64,000 nucleotides of DNA from Bradyrhizobium ottawaense (GCF_900099825.1 NZ_LT629693.1:8257001-8321000); one strand, 5' to 3'. Counted from the first letter of the stretch, positions 15,227-23,010 are shown. The notes: generated from the letters alone by a model not told the origin. Numbers and translations are program-made.

Positions 15227-15748
15227 GTGAAAATAATCGGTATTTCAGCGGCGATGGCGGTCGCTTGGGCCGCGACCGCTCAGGCGAATGCCTTCGACGA
15301 CTGCGTCCTGAAAAACATGCAAGGCGCGACGTCCGACGTGGCGGCCAAGTCGATCAAAGTGGCCTGCATCCGCAAGTCCTCGGTCACGCTCACCGACGAC
15401 GATCTGAAGGGGCTGAAGGTCTCGAACGGCTTTTACGGCACGTTCGGCATGATGCGGACGCCGGGCTTCACCGCCGAGGTCAAGAACAACACCGGCTTCA
15501 TCGTCACCGAGATCACGTTCGCCATCACGATCGGTGACGGCCCCGCCGAGATGTACCGGGTGGACAACTTCAACTACCAGGAGCCCGGCGTGATCTACAC
15601 GGGTCCGGCGCCGGACCCGACGTTCGACATGCGCATCGATCCTCTCAAGAGCAAGAAATTCCAGTTCGAGATGGACCGGCGGGAGATCGAGAAGAAGAAG
15701 AAGTGGGGCTGGTCGCTCGTCGGCGCCAAGGGGATCGTCAGCCAATGA
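15227..15748 (+). CDS. Secreted hypothetical protein, 173 aa
   Basis: GTG 15227 after GAGGGGGAT. Signal peptide MKIIGISAAMAVAWAATAQA followed by AFDDCVLKNMQG; two Cys in the mature part suggest a periplasmic disulfide. C-terminal basic segment REIEKKKKWGW. Similar proteins are seen in Bradyrhizobium-type genomes. Function unknown. Confidence 0.65.
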   Translation: MKIIGISAAMAVAWAATAQANAFDDCVLKNMQGATSDVAAKSIKVACIRKSSVTLTDDDLKGLKVSNGFYGTFGMMRTPGFTAEVKNNTGFIVTEITFAITIGDGPAEMYRVDNFNYQEPGVIYTGPAPDPTFDMRIDPLKSKKFQFEMDRREIEKKKKWGWSLVGAKGIVSQ

Positions 15749-15779
15749 GCGGCGGCTTCAGGATGGCCTCGGCAGCCGA

Positions 15780-15947
15780 CAGGGCGAGATCGGCCCCGAC
15801 CTCTTCGACGCGGCATGCCGCATGGGGCTCGAGGGTTTGGTCTCGAAGCACAGAGAGCGCCCCTACCAGGGCGGCCGGTGCGACCACTGGGTCAAGGTGA
15901 AGAACCGGCAGCACCCGGCCTACTCTCGCGTCGCCGACCAGTTCTGA
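15780..15947 (+). pseudogene. Broken 3' end of an ATP ligase gene
   Basis: Encodes GEIGPDLFDAACRMGLEGLV... through WVKVKNR to a stop, matching the last ~55 residues of the ligase at 13047-13643 (GEIGPSLFEAACRMELEGLV) but with about 75% identity, so it came from a diverged paralogue. No upstream ligase body exists. It starts right after the secreted-protein gene. Confidence 0.75.
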
Positions 15948-15963
15948 ACTCGGAAGCGGGAGT

Positions 15964-16383
15964 TCAGAAGGGGCTCGTTATGCCCTTGCATCCGTGAGCG
16001 TAGATGTATTGCCACGCACGAATAATACGAGCGTGGTCAGGAGACTCCACCATCAGTTCGTAATCGGTGATCGGTTGCGCAACGCCCTGATATACCTCTT
16101 CCATCACCTTCGACTTACCGTGGATACCGACACGGGAGTAGTTGCCCATCTGCCGGGTGAAGGGCTGAAACGTGATGCTGTTGGTCACGATGTTATTCAG
16201 GAAGTAAGTGCGGGCTCCCATGCGGAAGACGCAGTTTTTCTTGTCCACCACATCTACCGTGCTCCCATCGCGCCCCGTAATTGCGAAGCTCACGGCCTGG
16301 ATCATGTCATCGGCATGCGCCGAAGATGCCGACACCGCTCCAAGCAACACAGAAACCATAAGATATTTGATCACGGCAGCCAT
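15964..16383 (-). CDS. Secreted hypothetical protein, 139 aa
   Basis: Start at ATG 16383 gives a signal peptide (VIKYLMVSVLLGAVSASSAHA). Mature part has two Cys and a beta-rich pattern. Unknown family of rhizobial type. Faces the ligase remnant tail-to-tail. Confidence 0.6.
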   Translation of the reverse strand: MAAVIKYLMVSVLLGAVSASSAHADDMIQAVSFAITGRDGSTVDVVDKKNCVFRMGARTYFLNNIVTNSITFQPFTRQMGNYSRVGIHGKSKVMEEVYQGVAQPITDYELMVESPDHARIIRAWQYIYAHGCKGITSPF

Positions 16384-16428
16384 GGGATATCCTCGGTGAA
16401 GGCTCTGTGCCTGCATGGCACGCGGTCG

Positions 16429-16713
16429 TTAGTACAGGTCGTCGCTGCGAAGCTCATCCGGCTCTACCCTGTCGGGAAAATGTAGCCGATAGGCCTCCCG
16501 CCGATTTACGAACCTGTTGGTTGACGTGACGAACCCATGGTCGTCACCATATGGTTGTTCGCCCTGATACCCCTCCATCGCTTGAAGAGCACGGATAGCA
16601 TCACTGTGCCGGTGGCCTCTGATGACCTTTCCATTGGAGGCACGAACAGCAGCGCAGATAATTATTTCGGGCGTGGACTCGTCCATGGCCACATTCAATA
16701 CAGATGCTGTCAT
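16429..16713 (-). CDS. Conserved phage-type protein, 94 aa
   Basis: IICAAVRASNGKVIRGHRHSDAI followed by GFVTSTNRFVNRREAYRL is a pattern found in many unrelated phages; function unknown. An outlier of phage style among the host-like genes of this region. Confidence 0.6.
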   Translation of the reverse strand: MTASVLNVAMDESTPEIIICAAVRASNGKVIRGHRHSDAIRALQAMEGYQGEQPYGDDHGFVTSTNRFVNRREAYRLHFPDRVEPDELRSDDLY

Positions 16714-16797
16714 GCTCCCTCCGCCGGCACCGTCTATCTACGGATTGCCGGATAGTTTCAAGGACCTTTAGTTTGCCGCCAACGCAAGGCTTGGAGG

Positions 16798-16871
16798 TAC
16801 CGGCCGCGGACCTGCGAGTGGATCAAGGTGAAGAACCGGCAGCCTTCAGCCGCGTCGCCGATCAGTTCTGA
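16798..16871 (+). pseudogene. Second ligase 3' fragment
   Basis: TACCGGCCGCGGACCTGCGA opens a stretch encoding YRPRTCEWIKVKNRQ, equal to ligase residues near the C-terminus (YRPRTCDWVKVKNR), followed by a frameshift; read with the shift restored the end matches the 15780 copy (SRVADQF). Confidence 0.7.
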
Positions 16872-16934
16872 AGTCGTCGAGCCGGCCGTGCCGCCGCGCA
16901 TCGCCCAAGTTCTCGGCCGGTCCTCCCCGAAGGG

Positions 16935-17050
16935 GACTATAGGGGTTGGTTCTAAGGTGGTGGTTCTAAGTAGTGGTTAAAGGTGTCACTTAGGATGACA
17001 CCCCCCTGTCATCCTGGATGACACCCCCTGTCAGTTAGGATGACACCCCC
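16935..17050 (-). repeat. Iteron array related to the replication-initiator gene
   Basis: Three direct 22-23-base repeats (16984-17006, 17007-17028, 17029-17050), each with inverted arms; the middle one is the perfect palindrome TGTCATCCTGGATGACA. On the minus strand unit 2 reads GGGGTGTCATCCAGGATGAC, differing at two positions from the initiator-gene unit at 50426. The flank (16935-16983) also matches the initiator gene past its iterons (ACCACTACTTAGAACCACC versus ACCACCACTTAGATCCACC). It is a decayed copy of, or a donor for, the origin-like segment. Confidence 0.75.
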
Positions 17051-17111
17051 ACGGTGCGGAGATTAGGCGGCCTATTCTCCGCATCACGGCCGGCGGAACT
17101 GGATCCTCTTG

Positions 17112-17133
17112 AGCGCTTAGCGCTCGCCGGCCA
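17112..17133. repeat. GC-rich palindrome, copy 1 of 6
   Basis: AGCGCTTAGCGCTCGCCGGC. Member of a set with consensus AGCGCGKAGCGCTCGCYRCC, all in the same orientation and between genes. Confidence 0.7.
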
Positions 17134-17165
17134 TTGGGTCTAGGCTCTGACGCCGAGGGTGCAAC

Positions 17166-17354
17166 ATGAACGATGAAGCCGCAAAGGCTGCTCGCCTTAT
17201 GAAGGTCGTCGAGGTGATGGTCGCCGAGCTGCAGCGCCAGGGCGTCGCCGAGGCACTGGCGGATCTTGGTTTCGACCCGACGCCTTTGGCCGAGTCGGTC
17301 ATCAAGGCAGCGGACGGCGATGTGATCGACCTCAGCAGCCGCCGGGACCGATGA
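17166..17354 (+). CDS. Hypothetical protein, 62 aa
   Basis: Helical, acidic small protein (ARLMKVVEVMVAELQRQG). ATG after GAGGGTGCAAC. Palindromes flank it on both sides. Family unknown. Confidence 0.6.
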   Translation: MNDEAAKAARLMKVVEVMVAELQRQGVAEALADLGFDPTPLAESVIKAADGDVIDLSSRRDR

Positions 17355-17360
17355 TGACTG

Positions 17361-17383
17361 AGCGCGGAGCGCTCGCCGGCCAT
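17361..17383. repeat. GC-rich palindrome, copy 2 of 6
   Basis: AGCGCGGAGCGCTCGCCGGC, 6 bases after the stop of the 17166 gene. Confidence 0.7.
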
Positions 17384-17413
17384 GCTCGCTGCAATTCCAA
17401 AATCTTGCCTTCC

Positions 17414-17428
17414 GTTTGCATTCGTGCT
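17414..17428 (-). promoter_or_regulatory. GAAT element variant, reversed
   Basis: TTTGCATTCGTGCTA; its GAAT core is on the minus strand although the nearest gene (ATG 17440) is rightward. The one clear orientation exception in the set. Confidence 0.5.
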
Positions 17429-17439
17429 AGGCAGGCCAG

Positions 17440-17823
17440 ATGCAAACAGACTGGTTGAGATGGGGCGTCGAGACGGTCCTCAAGACGTTTCGCGACTCCG
17501 AGGCCGCCGGGTATCGCTCGCGCGATCGGCAGTATGCCATCGAGATCCTCGCCAAGGCCGAGGAGCAGGCTGGCGCCCCGGGCGCGCTGCAGGGCCGCGA
17601 CGACACCCTGCGAGGGCTTGCGGCATTCTTCAGCGAGTCGCCGCATACGGTCTGGTCGAACGACGAGATTGCCGACTGCCTGACCAGCATGATCACCCCG
17701 CCCGCGGACGAACCGGTCAAGGTCACGCCGAGCTGCGGCTGCATCTTCTGCGACTTGGACCTGGAGGCCGTCGATGGCATTCACGACGGACCGGCCGGCG
17801 AGAGAATTGAATGTAGCGCGTAG
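17440..17823 (+). CDS. Hypothetical protein, 127 aa
   Basis: Starts 11 bases after a GAAT element. N-terminal half resembles small rhizobial proteins (QYAIEILAKAEEQAGAPGAL); C-terminal half has GCIFCDLDLE. No family assigned. The stop TAG lies within palindrome copy 3. Confidence 0.6.
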   Translation: MQTDWLRWGVETVLKTFRDSEAAGYRSRDRQYAIEILAKAEEQAGAPGALQGRDDTLRGLAAFFSESPHTVWSNDEIADCLTSMITPPADEPVKVTPSCGCIFCDLDLEAVDGIHDGPAGERIECSA

Positions 17824-17836
17824 CGCTCGCTACCGG
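17815..17836. repeat. GC-rich palindrome, copy 3 of 6
   Basis: AGCGCGTAGCGCTCGCTACC, overlapping the stop codon of the 17440 gene. Confidence 0.7.
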
Positions 17837-17947
17837 CGGCGGCATCGAGGGGGGCGGTCGGCAGACCGGCGGTCGTAATAGCGGACCGTGACAGGGGCAC
17901 TCGCTTTCGAACCCTGCCTCCCTCCATGCTGCCGTGATCTTGAAAGA

Positions 17948-17967
17948 AGCGCGTAGCGCTCGCTACC
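17948..17967. repeat. GC-rich palindrome, copy 4 of 6
   Basis: AGCGCGTAGCGCTCGCTACC, identical to copy 3 and 133 bases from it; 61 bases before the next gene. Confidence 0.7.
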
Positions 17968-18028
17968 TACGGTTATGGTCGACAACTTGTTCGCCGCGTT
18001 GTATCTAATCTAAAACTGGGGGTGAACG

Positions 18029-18526
18029 ATGAGACGATCCGGAGTTGCGATTATTGCTTGCCTGATGCTGATCCATCCGGCCGCCGCGCAACAGGCGACC
18101 AAGTTCAAAGGGTTCTTCATCGGCATGAGCAAGAAGGATGCGATCAGCCTCATGCCCCAAGGCTATCGCCTGAAGCAGGGACCGGCAGCCATCGGATTCG
18201 TTCCTCCAAACGCCATGATGGATCTGGCAAGCGCGATGTTCGACCTGGATCCGGACGGCACGGTAACGCAGATCTATCTGAACAAGAGCATCTTTGGTGC
18301 TGAAGAGATGCCGGGCGACCAGTTCATGAAGGCCATCGTCTCGAACTATGGGGTGGGAGAAGTGTCGTGCGAGACGAAGCACACCGAGTACGAGCGGCTC
18401 AACGGTGTGCCCAAATACATCACCTCAACCGAATGCACCGGCTATTCCAAGAACGGTGAGCTGGTCCAGCTGACCGAGTCCAGGATCAAGGTAACGAAGC
18501 CGCGTCAGAAGCCTTCGTTCAATTGA
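18029..18526 (+). CDS. Secreted hypothetical protein, 165 aa
   Basis: Signal peptide (SGVAIIACLMLIHPAAAQQ). The mature start FKGFFIGMSKKDAISLMP resembles the helical head of SmpA/BamE-like lipid-binding repeats, without a lipobox. Two Cys. ATG after GGGGGTGAACG. Periplasmic, function unknown. Confidence 0.6.
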   Translation: MRRSGVAIIACLMLIHPAAAQQATKFKGFFIGMSKKDAISLMPQGYRLKQGPAAIGFVPPNAMMDLASAMFDLDPDGTVTQIYLNKSIFGAEEMPGDQFMKAIVSNYGVGEVSCETKHTEYERLNGVPKYITSTECTGYSKNGELVQLTESRIKVTKPRQKPSFN

Positions 18527-18559
18527 GCCGGTCACGCGCGGCGCCGATCGATATCCTTC

Positions 18560-18579
18560 AGCGCGGAGCGCTCGCTACC
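18560..18579. repeat. GC-rich palindrome, copy 5 of 6
   Basis: AGCGCGGAGCGCTCGCTACC, between two convergent genes. Confidence 0.7.
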
Positions 18580-18778
18580 CATGCCCGTCTCGGCGTTCCT
18601 CGTCGCGGCGCGCGAGCCAGGACAAGCTGTCCGCGAGGTCGTCCGCATCTTCTGCGCTGAGCCCGGTGAGGGTAACGGTGTCTTGGCACGCCACCAGGCC
18701 GGTCAGCACGTCGATGACTGACCAGCCGAATGTGTCCCGGCGAATGGTATAGCGGGCGTACTTGGGCTTATGCGCCAT
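18575..18778 (-). CDS. Hypothetical protein, 67 aa
   Basis: Small beta-rich protein (YARYTIRRDTFGWSVIDVLTG) with a helical acidic tail. Rhizobial-type unknown. Its stop lies within palindrome copy 5 and its start region is next to copy 6. Confidence 0.6.
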   Translation of the reverse strand: MAHKPKYARYTIRRDTFGWSVIDVLTGLVACQDTVTLTGLSAEDADDLADSLSWLARRDEERRDGHG

Positions 18779-18794
18779 CGCGTCATTCTACACT

Positions 18795-18813
18795 AGCGCG
18801 GAGCGCTCGCCAC
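18795..18813. repeat. GC-rich palindrome, copy 6 of 6
   Basis: AGCGCGGAGCGCTCGCCAC, last copy, 17 bases upstream of the leftward gene's start. Confidence 0.7.
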
Positions 18814-19161
18814 ACTCGGCCTCGACCTCATCCGGTAAATGGCCTTTTAGGCGCGGCGCCGCTCGGGATGACCTCCCGAATGGGGTGGGGTCTTTTCGAA
18901 GGCCACCCCCGTTTGCATTTTCCAGGGCTTAGGAAGGCCATGGAGAGGCTTGCCGACCAGCCGGTACTGACCCAGCGGCCAGGGTGTTTTGGAGGGCCGC
19001 CCGTGCTCCGCTGCTCCTGGAGGGTGACATCCAGTGATGGTCCTAAGGGGTTGGCGGAAAAGGGCCTTTTAGGGGTTCGAAGTTTGGATGAGCTGGCCGA
19101 CCCAGTACCCATGTCAAGAAAAAAAATATTCTCCCAAAATTGAAACTTTGAAATGATATTC
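18814..19161. other. Gene-free spacer
   Basis: No gene supported. The last part (19110-19160) is AT-rich (AGAAAAAAAATATTCTCCCA, then TTGAAACTTTGAAATGATAT) in a GC-rich genome and looks like a promoter for what follows. Inverted GGGGTGGGGT/ACCCC-like stretches around 18880-18910 could form a hairpin. Confidence 0.45.
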
Positions 19162-19177
19162 TTTGCTCGAATGCAAA
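19162..19177 (+). promoter_or_regulatory. 16-bp GAAT element before the large gene-free region
   Basis: TTTGCTCGAATGCAAA, perfect arms, next to an AT-rich tract; a second reversed half-copy (TTTGCATTCC) follows at 19184. Confidence 0.7.
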
Positions 19178-20085
19178 TTTTCGTTTGCATTCCTCATTGG
19201 CTTTCGGCATATTCAATCCATCGAAACGACGTTGTTTCGGTCAAGTTGCAAAGCGGTCGGTTCCCTCTTGAACCTTCTGACTCTGCCCGGCGATGTGATG
19301 CCGAGTAGTTTGGACCTTTGAAACTTGCACATAGCAATTGCGGACCTTGTAGCGGTAGCAAGCAAATGCGTTCTAGGGCCTTGGGCCGATGCCGGACGGC
19401 GGAACGTGTAAGCAAGTGAGCGAAGGGGAAAAGCGGCGAACGTGTCATGTAGCAACCGGGCAACCGGCCAAGCCTTGATACCAAGCCAGCGGATTGCAGC
19501 CCTTCAATGGGCGGATGTGCAAGGGGATAGGTTACAGGCTTTCACCTAGACGGTTGACGAAACCGGAAAATAGCATCGGAGAGTCCTATTCAGTTAGGTA
19601 TACCGTTGCCTGCTAGATCGGAAATTATGCATTCGACCCTGTACGGAGTCGCGTGGCATTCCTTAAACTGCTTTGACCGGCTGGTTTAGGGAACGTTCAC
19701 GCAATAGACTTTCCAGACGCTAACACGCGCGGGTTACCCTAGCGGTAACCTTGTGGCCTCCGAATGCATGGTTCAACCGGCTATCGTTTCCCGCTCTATT
19801 CGGCAATGGCATGCTTTGAGCGGTGCGATAGCGGCGGACAAACCAAGCCAGACAATAGCGCAATGATATAGGCGGAACGGCGGAACGCGGGCGATTTATC
19901 GCGGCGTTTTCTGTTTCGTCCGGACCATTGCGAACTAGGCCCGGCAAAGTCCCGTCTTAGCAAAATTTCAACGTCAAACACCAAGCGACTCCGAGTGCAT
20001 TTCAACGTGCGCTCGGAGTCTGCCTGCTATCCGGCAAGCGCATTCGACTTGCCCTTACCCGATAGCAGCACAGCATGACTATCGA
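19178..20085 (+). ncRNA. Candidate large structured RNA (~0.9 kb)
   Basis: Over 900 bases with no convincing gene on either strand but many short inverted repeats: 19222-19239, 19288-19303, 19324-19362, 19528-19548, 19661-19691, 19732-19750 (GGTTACC/GGTAACC), 19891-19902 (GCGAT-TT-ATCGC), 19987-20020 (GACTCCGAG/CTCGGAGTC) and 20025-20067 (TGCTATC/GATAGCA enclosing GGCAAG/CTTGCC). Base composition is less GC-rich than neighbours. Size, hairpin density and phage setting recall GOLLD- or ROOL-type giant RNAs, but no family match is claimed. Strand is inferred from the upstream element. Confidence 0.4.
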
Positions 20086-20115
20086 TCACCCCCACTCCCA
20101 ATGGAGACTCGAACT

Positions 20116-20721
20116 ATGTCTGTCACCAACACTGTCAAGACTACCGCTCCCGCCGTCATCAAGCTCATTGAAGGCGAGAAGGCGATTACCAAGGCCCTTG
20201 AGTCAATCAAGGCCCGCGGTGCATCGCTCCAGCGCGATATCCACACCGCGGCGTGCTCCGTGCTGTCGCATGTCGGCAAGCATAAGGACGTCCGGCTTGT
20301 GACCAAGCTGCTCGAGTCCATGCCTGACATGTCGCGCAAGAATGCGCTCAAGGCGTGGTTCGAACACCACGGCCCGGTCGCCTTCTCCGAGAAGGGCGAA
20401 ATCAAGTATGCGCCCGAAAACCGGATGCTGCTCGGCAACGCTATGGCCAAGCCGTTCTGGGCCTTCAAGCCGGAGGCCGCCTATGTCCCGATGGACGTGT
20501 CCGCCAGCTTCGACTCCTTCATCAAAAAGCTGGAGAAGGATCACAAGGAAACCGGCCGCGACCATACCGCGCTGGTGTCCCAGCTCCTGAAGCTGCGCCC
20601 GGATACCGACGAAACCGCCAAGCGCGACAGCCAGAACGAAAAGGTCGCCAAGGCACCCAAGGCGCCCAAGGTCACCGCCCCGGCGCCCGTGGAAGCTCCG
20701 AAGGTCGCCGTCGCCGCCTAA
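20116..20721 (+). CDS. Conserved phage protein, 201 aa
   Basis: Start at ATG 20116 with GGAG 11 bases upstream. The N-terminal ~150 residues (VIKLIEGEKAITKALESI, SLQRDIHTAACSVLSHVGKHKD, KNALKAWFEHHGPVAF) follow a pattern shared by proteins of T7-like and other podophages, of unknown function; the last ~40 residues are an Ala/Lys/Pro-rich low-complexity tail. The long untranslated region upstream suggests a strongly controlled transcript. Confidence 0.7.
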   Translation: MSVTNTVKTTAPAVIKLIEGEKAITKALESIKARGASLQRDIHTAACSVLSHVGKHKDVRLVTKLLESMPDMSRKNALKAWFEHHGPVAFSEKGEIKYAPENRMLLGNAMAKPFWAFKPEAAYVPMDVSASFDSFIKKLEKDHKETGRDHTALVSQLLKLRPDTDETAKRDSQNEKVAKAPKAPKVTAPAPVEAPKVAVAA

Positions 20722-20817
20722 CGGACGGTTTGCGCCCTCTCCCGATCGCAAGGTCGGGGGAGTGGCAAGCCGTACCCTTCAAACGAGACCGACTCTCCCA
20801 ACGCCAGAGGTGCGCCC

Positions 20818-21237
20818 ATGCGTGTCTACCTGCAAACCCAGAATGCCCATGGCTCTTGGGTGACCCTGCTCGACGGGTCTGCCCTGTGTGCCCGCCCCGC
20901 CCGTGGTCTGCGCGGCAAGTCCCACCTGGCCAACCGTACCCCCAAGGCATCGGGTGGCAATCGCGTCGAGTATGAGCTGACCCTTGCCCTGTTCGACCAC
21001 CTCGAAGCGTCGCCCGCGAACGCCCGGCTGATTGATTGCGACACCAGCCGCGTCGTCGCCAGCAAGATGACCGTCGATCGCGACCGTCACCGCTTCAAGT
21101 ATCCGGCCACGCCAGAGATCCGCCGCGCGCCCCGTCCCGTGGTCCGTAAGTGCGACGTCGGCATCATGCCCCGCATCGCCAAGTGGAAGCGCACCGGCCA
21201 TCTCCAGAGCTGGTACGCCGGCATCGTGATGCGCTGA
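20818..21237 (+). CDS. Hypothetical basic protein, 139 aa
   Basis: Basic, with a C-terminal tail rich in Arg and Lys (RRAPRPVVRKCDVG, RIAKWKRTG). Starts after CCAGAGGTGCGCCC, a leader repeated in front of several genes here (also 21311 and 24759). Family unknown. Confidence 0.6.
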   Translation: MRVYLQTQNAHGSWVTLLDGSALCARPARGLRGKSHLANRTPKASGGNRVEYELTLALFDHLEASPANARLIDCDTSRVVASKMTVDRDRHRFKYPATPEIRRAPRPVVRKCDVGIMPRIAKWKRTGHLQSWYAGIVMR

Positions 21238-21327
21238 TGTCCCGCTGCCCGATATCCCGTCGCGACTGGCTCGCCCTGATCGCGATCCTCGAACCAATCC
21301 CCTCAACCACCGCCCAAGGTGCGCCCC

Positions 21328-21528
21328 ATGGTGACCATCCGAGAAGCCCGTCAGCGTCTGTTGGTGTCAGGCATGCGTCTGTCCCGCCGCGATGCCGAGT
21401 TCCGCGTGGCCTTCGCCGAGTTGCCGTACCCAAAGGCTGAGAAGTCCGCCTACTACACCGACGATATCGAGGACGCCATGCTTACCGGAGCCATGATGCG
21501 CCGGAAGTGTGTCCGGCCGCTTGCTTGA
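21328..21528 (+). CDS. Hypothetical protein, 66 aa
   Basis: ATG 21328 after AAGGTGCGCCCC. Basic helical protein (REARQRLLVSGMRLSRRDAEFR) with unknown role. Its 3' end overlaps a GAAT element. Confidence 0.55.
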   Translation: MVTIREARQRLLVSGMRLSRRDAEFRVAFAELPYPKAEKSAYYTDDIEDAMLTGAMMRRKCVRPLA

Positions 21529-21536
21529 ATGCCAAC
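21521..21536 (+). promoter_or_regulatory. GAAT element variant
   Basis: TTGCTTGAATGCCAAC, 23 bases before ATG 21559. Confidence 0.55.
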
Positions 21537-21558
21537 GTTTGCTCTGGAGTTGCGTACC

Positions 21559-21681
21559 ATGCCCATGACCATCTTCGAAATCTGCGTCGCTGGCTTTTTC
21601 CTCACCGTGATGGCGCTTGCCGGCGACCATCTGGGGCGCGTCCATGCAGGCGTGGCACCCCTGATGCACTACATCTGGTAA
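21559..21681 (+). CDS. Small membrane peptide, 40 aa
   Basis: One hydrophobic span (IFEICVAGFFLTVMALAG) and a short His-containing tail; GGAG lies 9 bases upstream of the ATG. Followed directly by a terminator. Confidence 0.5.
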   Translation: MPMTIFEICVAGFFLTVMALAGDHLGRVHAGVAPLMHYIW

Positions 21682-21696
21682 TTCAGAGCCCAAAAT

Positions 21697-21717
21697 CGGG
21701 TCTAGACCCGTGTTTTT
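21697..21717 (+). terminator. Rho-independent terminator
   Basis: Perfect palindrome CGGGTCTAGACCCG followed by GTGTTTTT. Ends the 20.1-21.7 kb unit. Confidence 0.75.
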
Positions 21718-22441
21718 GAACACCAAAGTACCGTTTTAGCCTCCGTAGGCCCCACATCTAGTGTTTTTGGGGTCTAACTGGCGCAATTAATTGCCCGCCT
21801 TTTATGGGAAGCGAAAGATCGACTCGACGGACTTCTGGCCTTTTGAGTTACATCTGACCCGTAGTTCGCCTGTATGCGTCAGATCTGGTGCATTGATAGG
21901 TGCCGTTTGCATCTGGTCACAGACCACGCCAGCTGACCGGCTTGTCTCTCCTGTCCTTACTGCTCCTCCTCTCGTATCTCAGTCTTGAGGTGGTGCATGT
22001 TCGGCGGCCGGCGATTCCGGGGCGGCTGCGTTTCGTCTGGTTTTCATGGGGTTTTCGATCTCATGGGCGCCGGCTGATGCCGCTGCTACCCTGACCGGCT
22101 GAGCTGATCCGGAACCGTGTCCGGGTGTCTCCAACCAGTCCCGACCAGTGCCTTCTGCTGGTCGATGCTGCCCTAGTCCTGGCTCTGTCCGCTCCCCCTG
22201 TCTTGATGACCATGGGGGTGGTGTGCCTGGTCCGGGCGGCCTCCGAAAAATCCCCTCGGCCGGTCCGATAATTCGTCGGCGGCCCATTTTCCGGGGAATT
22301 AATTTCGAATTTCGGAGGGCTGATCGAGGCCCTTCCGACCCCCGATTTATCTCACACGAACGTGGCGATGTTAGGGCCAATTTGCTCTTGCATTTCCGCT
22401 TGCAGTGATGCAAATAGCGAAAACAAACGAGGCAATCGACG
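21718..22441. other. Gene-free region with a long hairpin
   Basis: No gene supported on either strand. A long inverted repeat at 22240-22318 pairs CCTCCGAAA with TTTCGGAGG around an inner CCCC/GGGG stem. Single GAAT-like half sites occur at 21903 and 22389-22416 (GCAGTGATGCAAATAGCG), just before the gene at 22442. May be a leader or small RNA locus. Confidence 0.4.
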
Positions 22442-22618
22442 ATGAATATGCGCCCCACCCTGACCGTTGTGATGCTCGACGGCACCGTTGAGAGAGTCCG
22501 CATGCGGTCCCTCCGGATCGCCCGACACGCCGCTTTCCTCATGAACGAAGGCGGGCGCTACCGCGCCGCGTTTGCCCGAATGATGCCGGTGGTCCCTCTC
22601 GGCTGGCAGGCGGTCTGA
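22442..22618 (+). CDS. Hypothetical protein, 58 aa
   Basis: Basic small protein of unknown family (DGTVERVRMRSLRIARHAAF). Followed by the next gene 2 bases later. Confidence 0.55.
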   Translation: MNMRPTLTVVMLDGTVERVRMRSLRIARHAAFLMNEGGRYRAAFARMMPVVPLGWQAV

Positions 22619-22620
22619 CC

Positions 22621-23007
22621 ATGACAACCGTGTTTCAGGCGCTGACCGTCACCCGCGAATTGATCGCCGATCCGGCACGCTGGACCAAGGGCTACTTCGC
22701 CCGGGACACCGCCGGCTCCGAGGTCTACCCGACCGAGTCCAACGCCGTCTGCTGGTGCGCCGATGGCGCGCTGGCAAAGAGTGCCGATGTGACAATCGAC
22801 GCCGAGAGCGGCGAGTGGAGCTGGGACACTGCCGGCGTCTATGAGGCCGCGTCCAAGCTGCTGCGATCGGTCACCAAGGAGCTGACCGGCCAGACCAGCT
22901 ATTCGCGTGTCAACGATGGCAACGTCGAGATCGAGGACAAGAGCCCGCATGAGGCGATCCTGTTCGTGCTCGATACCGCCCTTGAACGCTTTGAGAAGGA
23001 ATCCTGA
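22621..23007 (+). CDS. DUF6197-like protein, copy 1 (128 aa)
   Basis: TRELIADPARWTKGYFARD, AVCWCADGALAKSA and a C-terminal YSRVND...H.A.LFVLDTALERF follow a phage family annotated as DUF6197. A second copy of this fold is encoded at 24803-25201. Function unknown. Confidence 0.65.
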   Translation: MTTVFQALTVTRELIADPARWTKGYFARDTAGSEVYPTESNAVCWCADGALAKSADVTIDAESGEWSWDTAGVYEAASKLLRSVTKELTGQTSYSRVNDGNVEIEDKSPHEAILFVLDTALERFEKES

Positions 23008-23010
23008 CCC

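Noticed and set aside
16984..17050. CRISPR-like repeats
   Set aside because: Three contiguous repeats without spacers; better explained as iterons related to the initiator gene.
17112..18813. CRISPR array of palindromes
   Set aside because: Spacing of 100-600 bases is irregular and filled by genes; these are dispersed palindromic elements.
19213..20005. Several 69-129-residue frames in the gene-free region
   Set aside because: They overlap each other, lack ribosome sites and have no protein-like composition; the region reads better as structured RNA.
21979..22542. 187-residue minus-strand frame
   Set aside because: Overlaps the rightward gene at 22442 and has a Pro/Arg-rich, unstructured composition.
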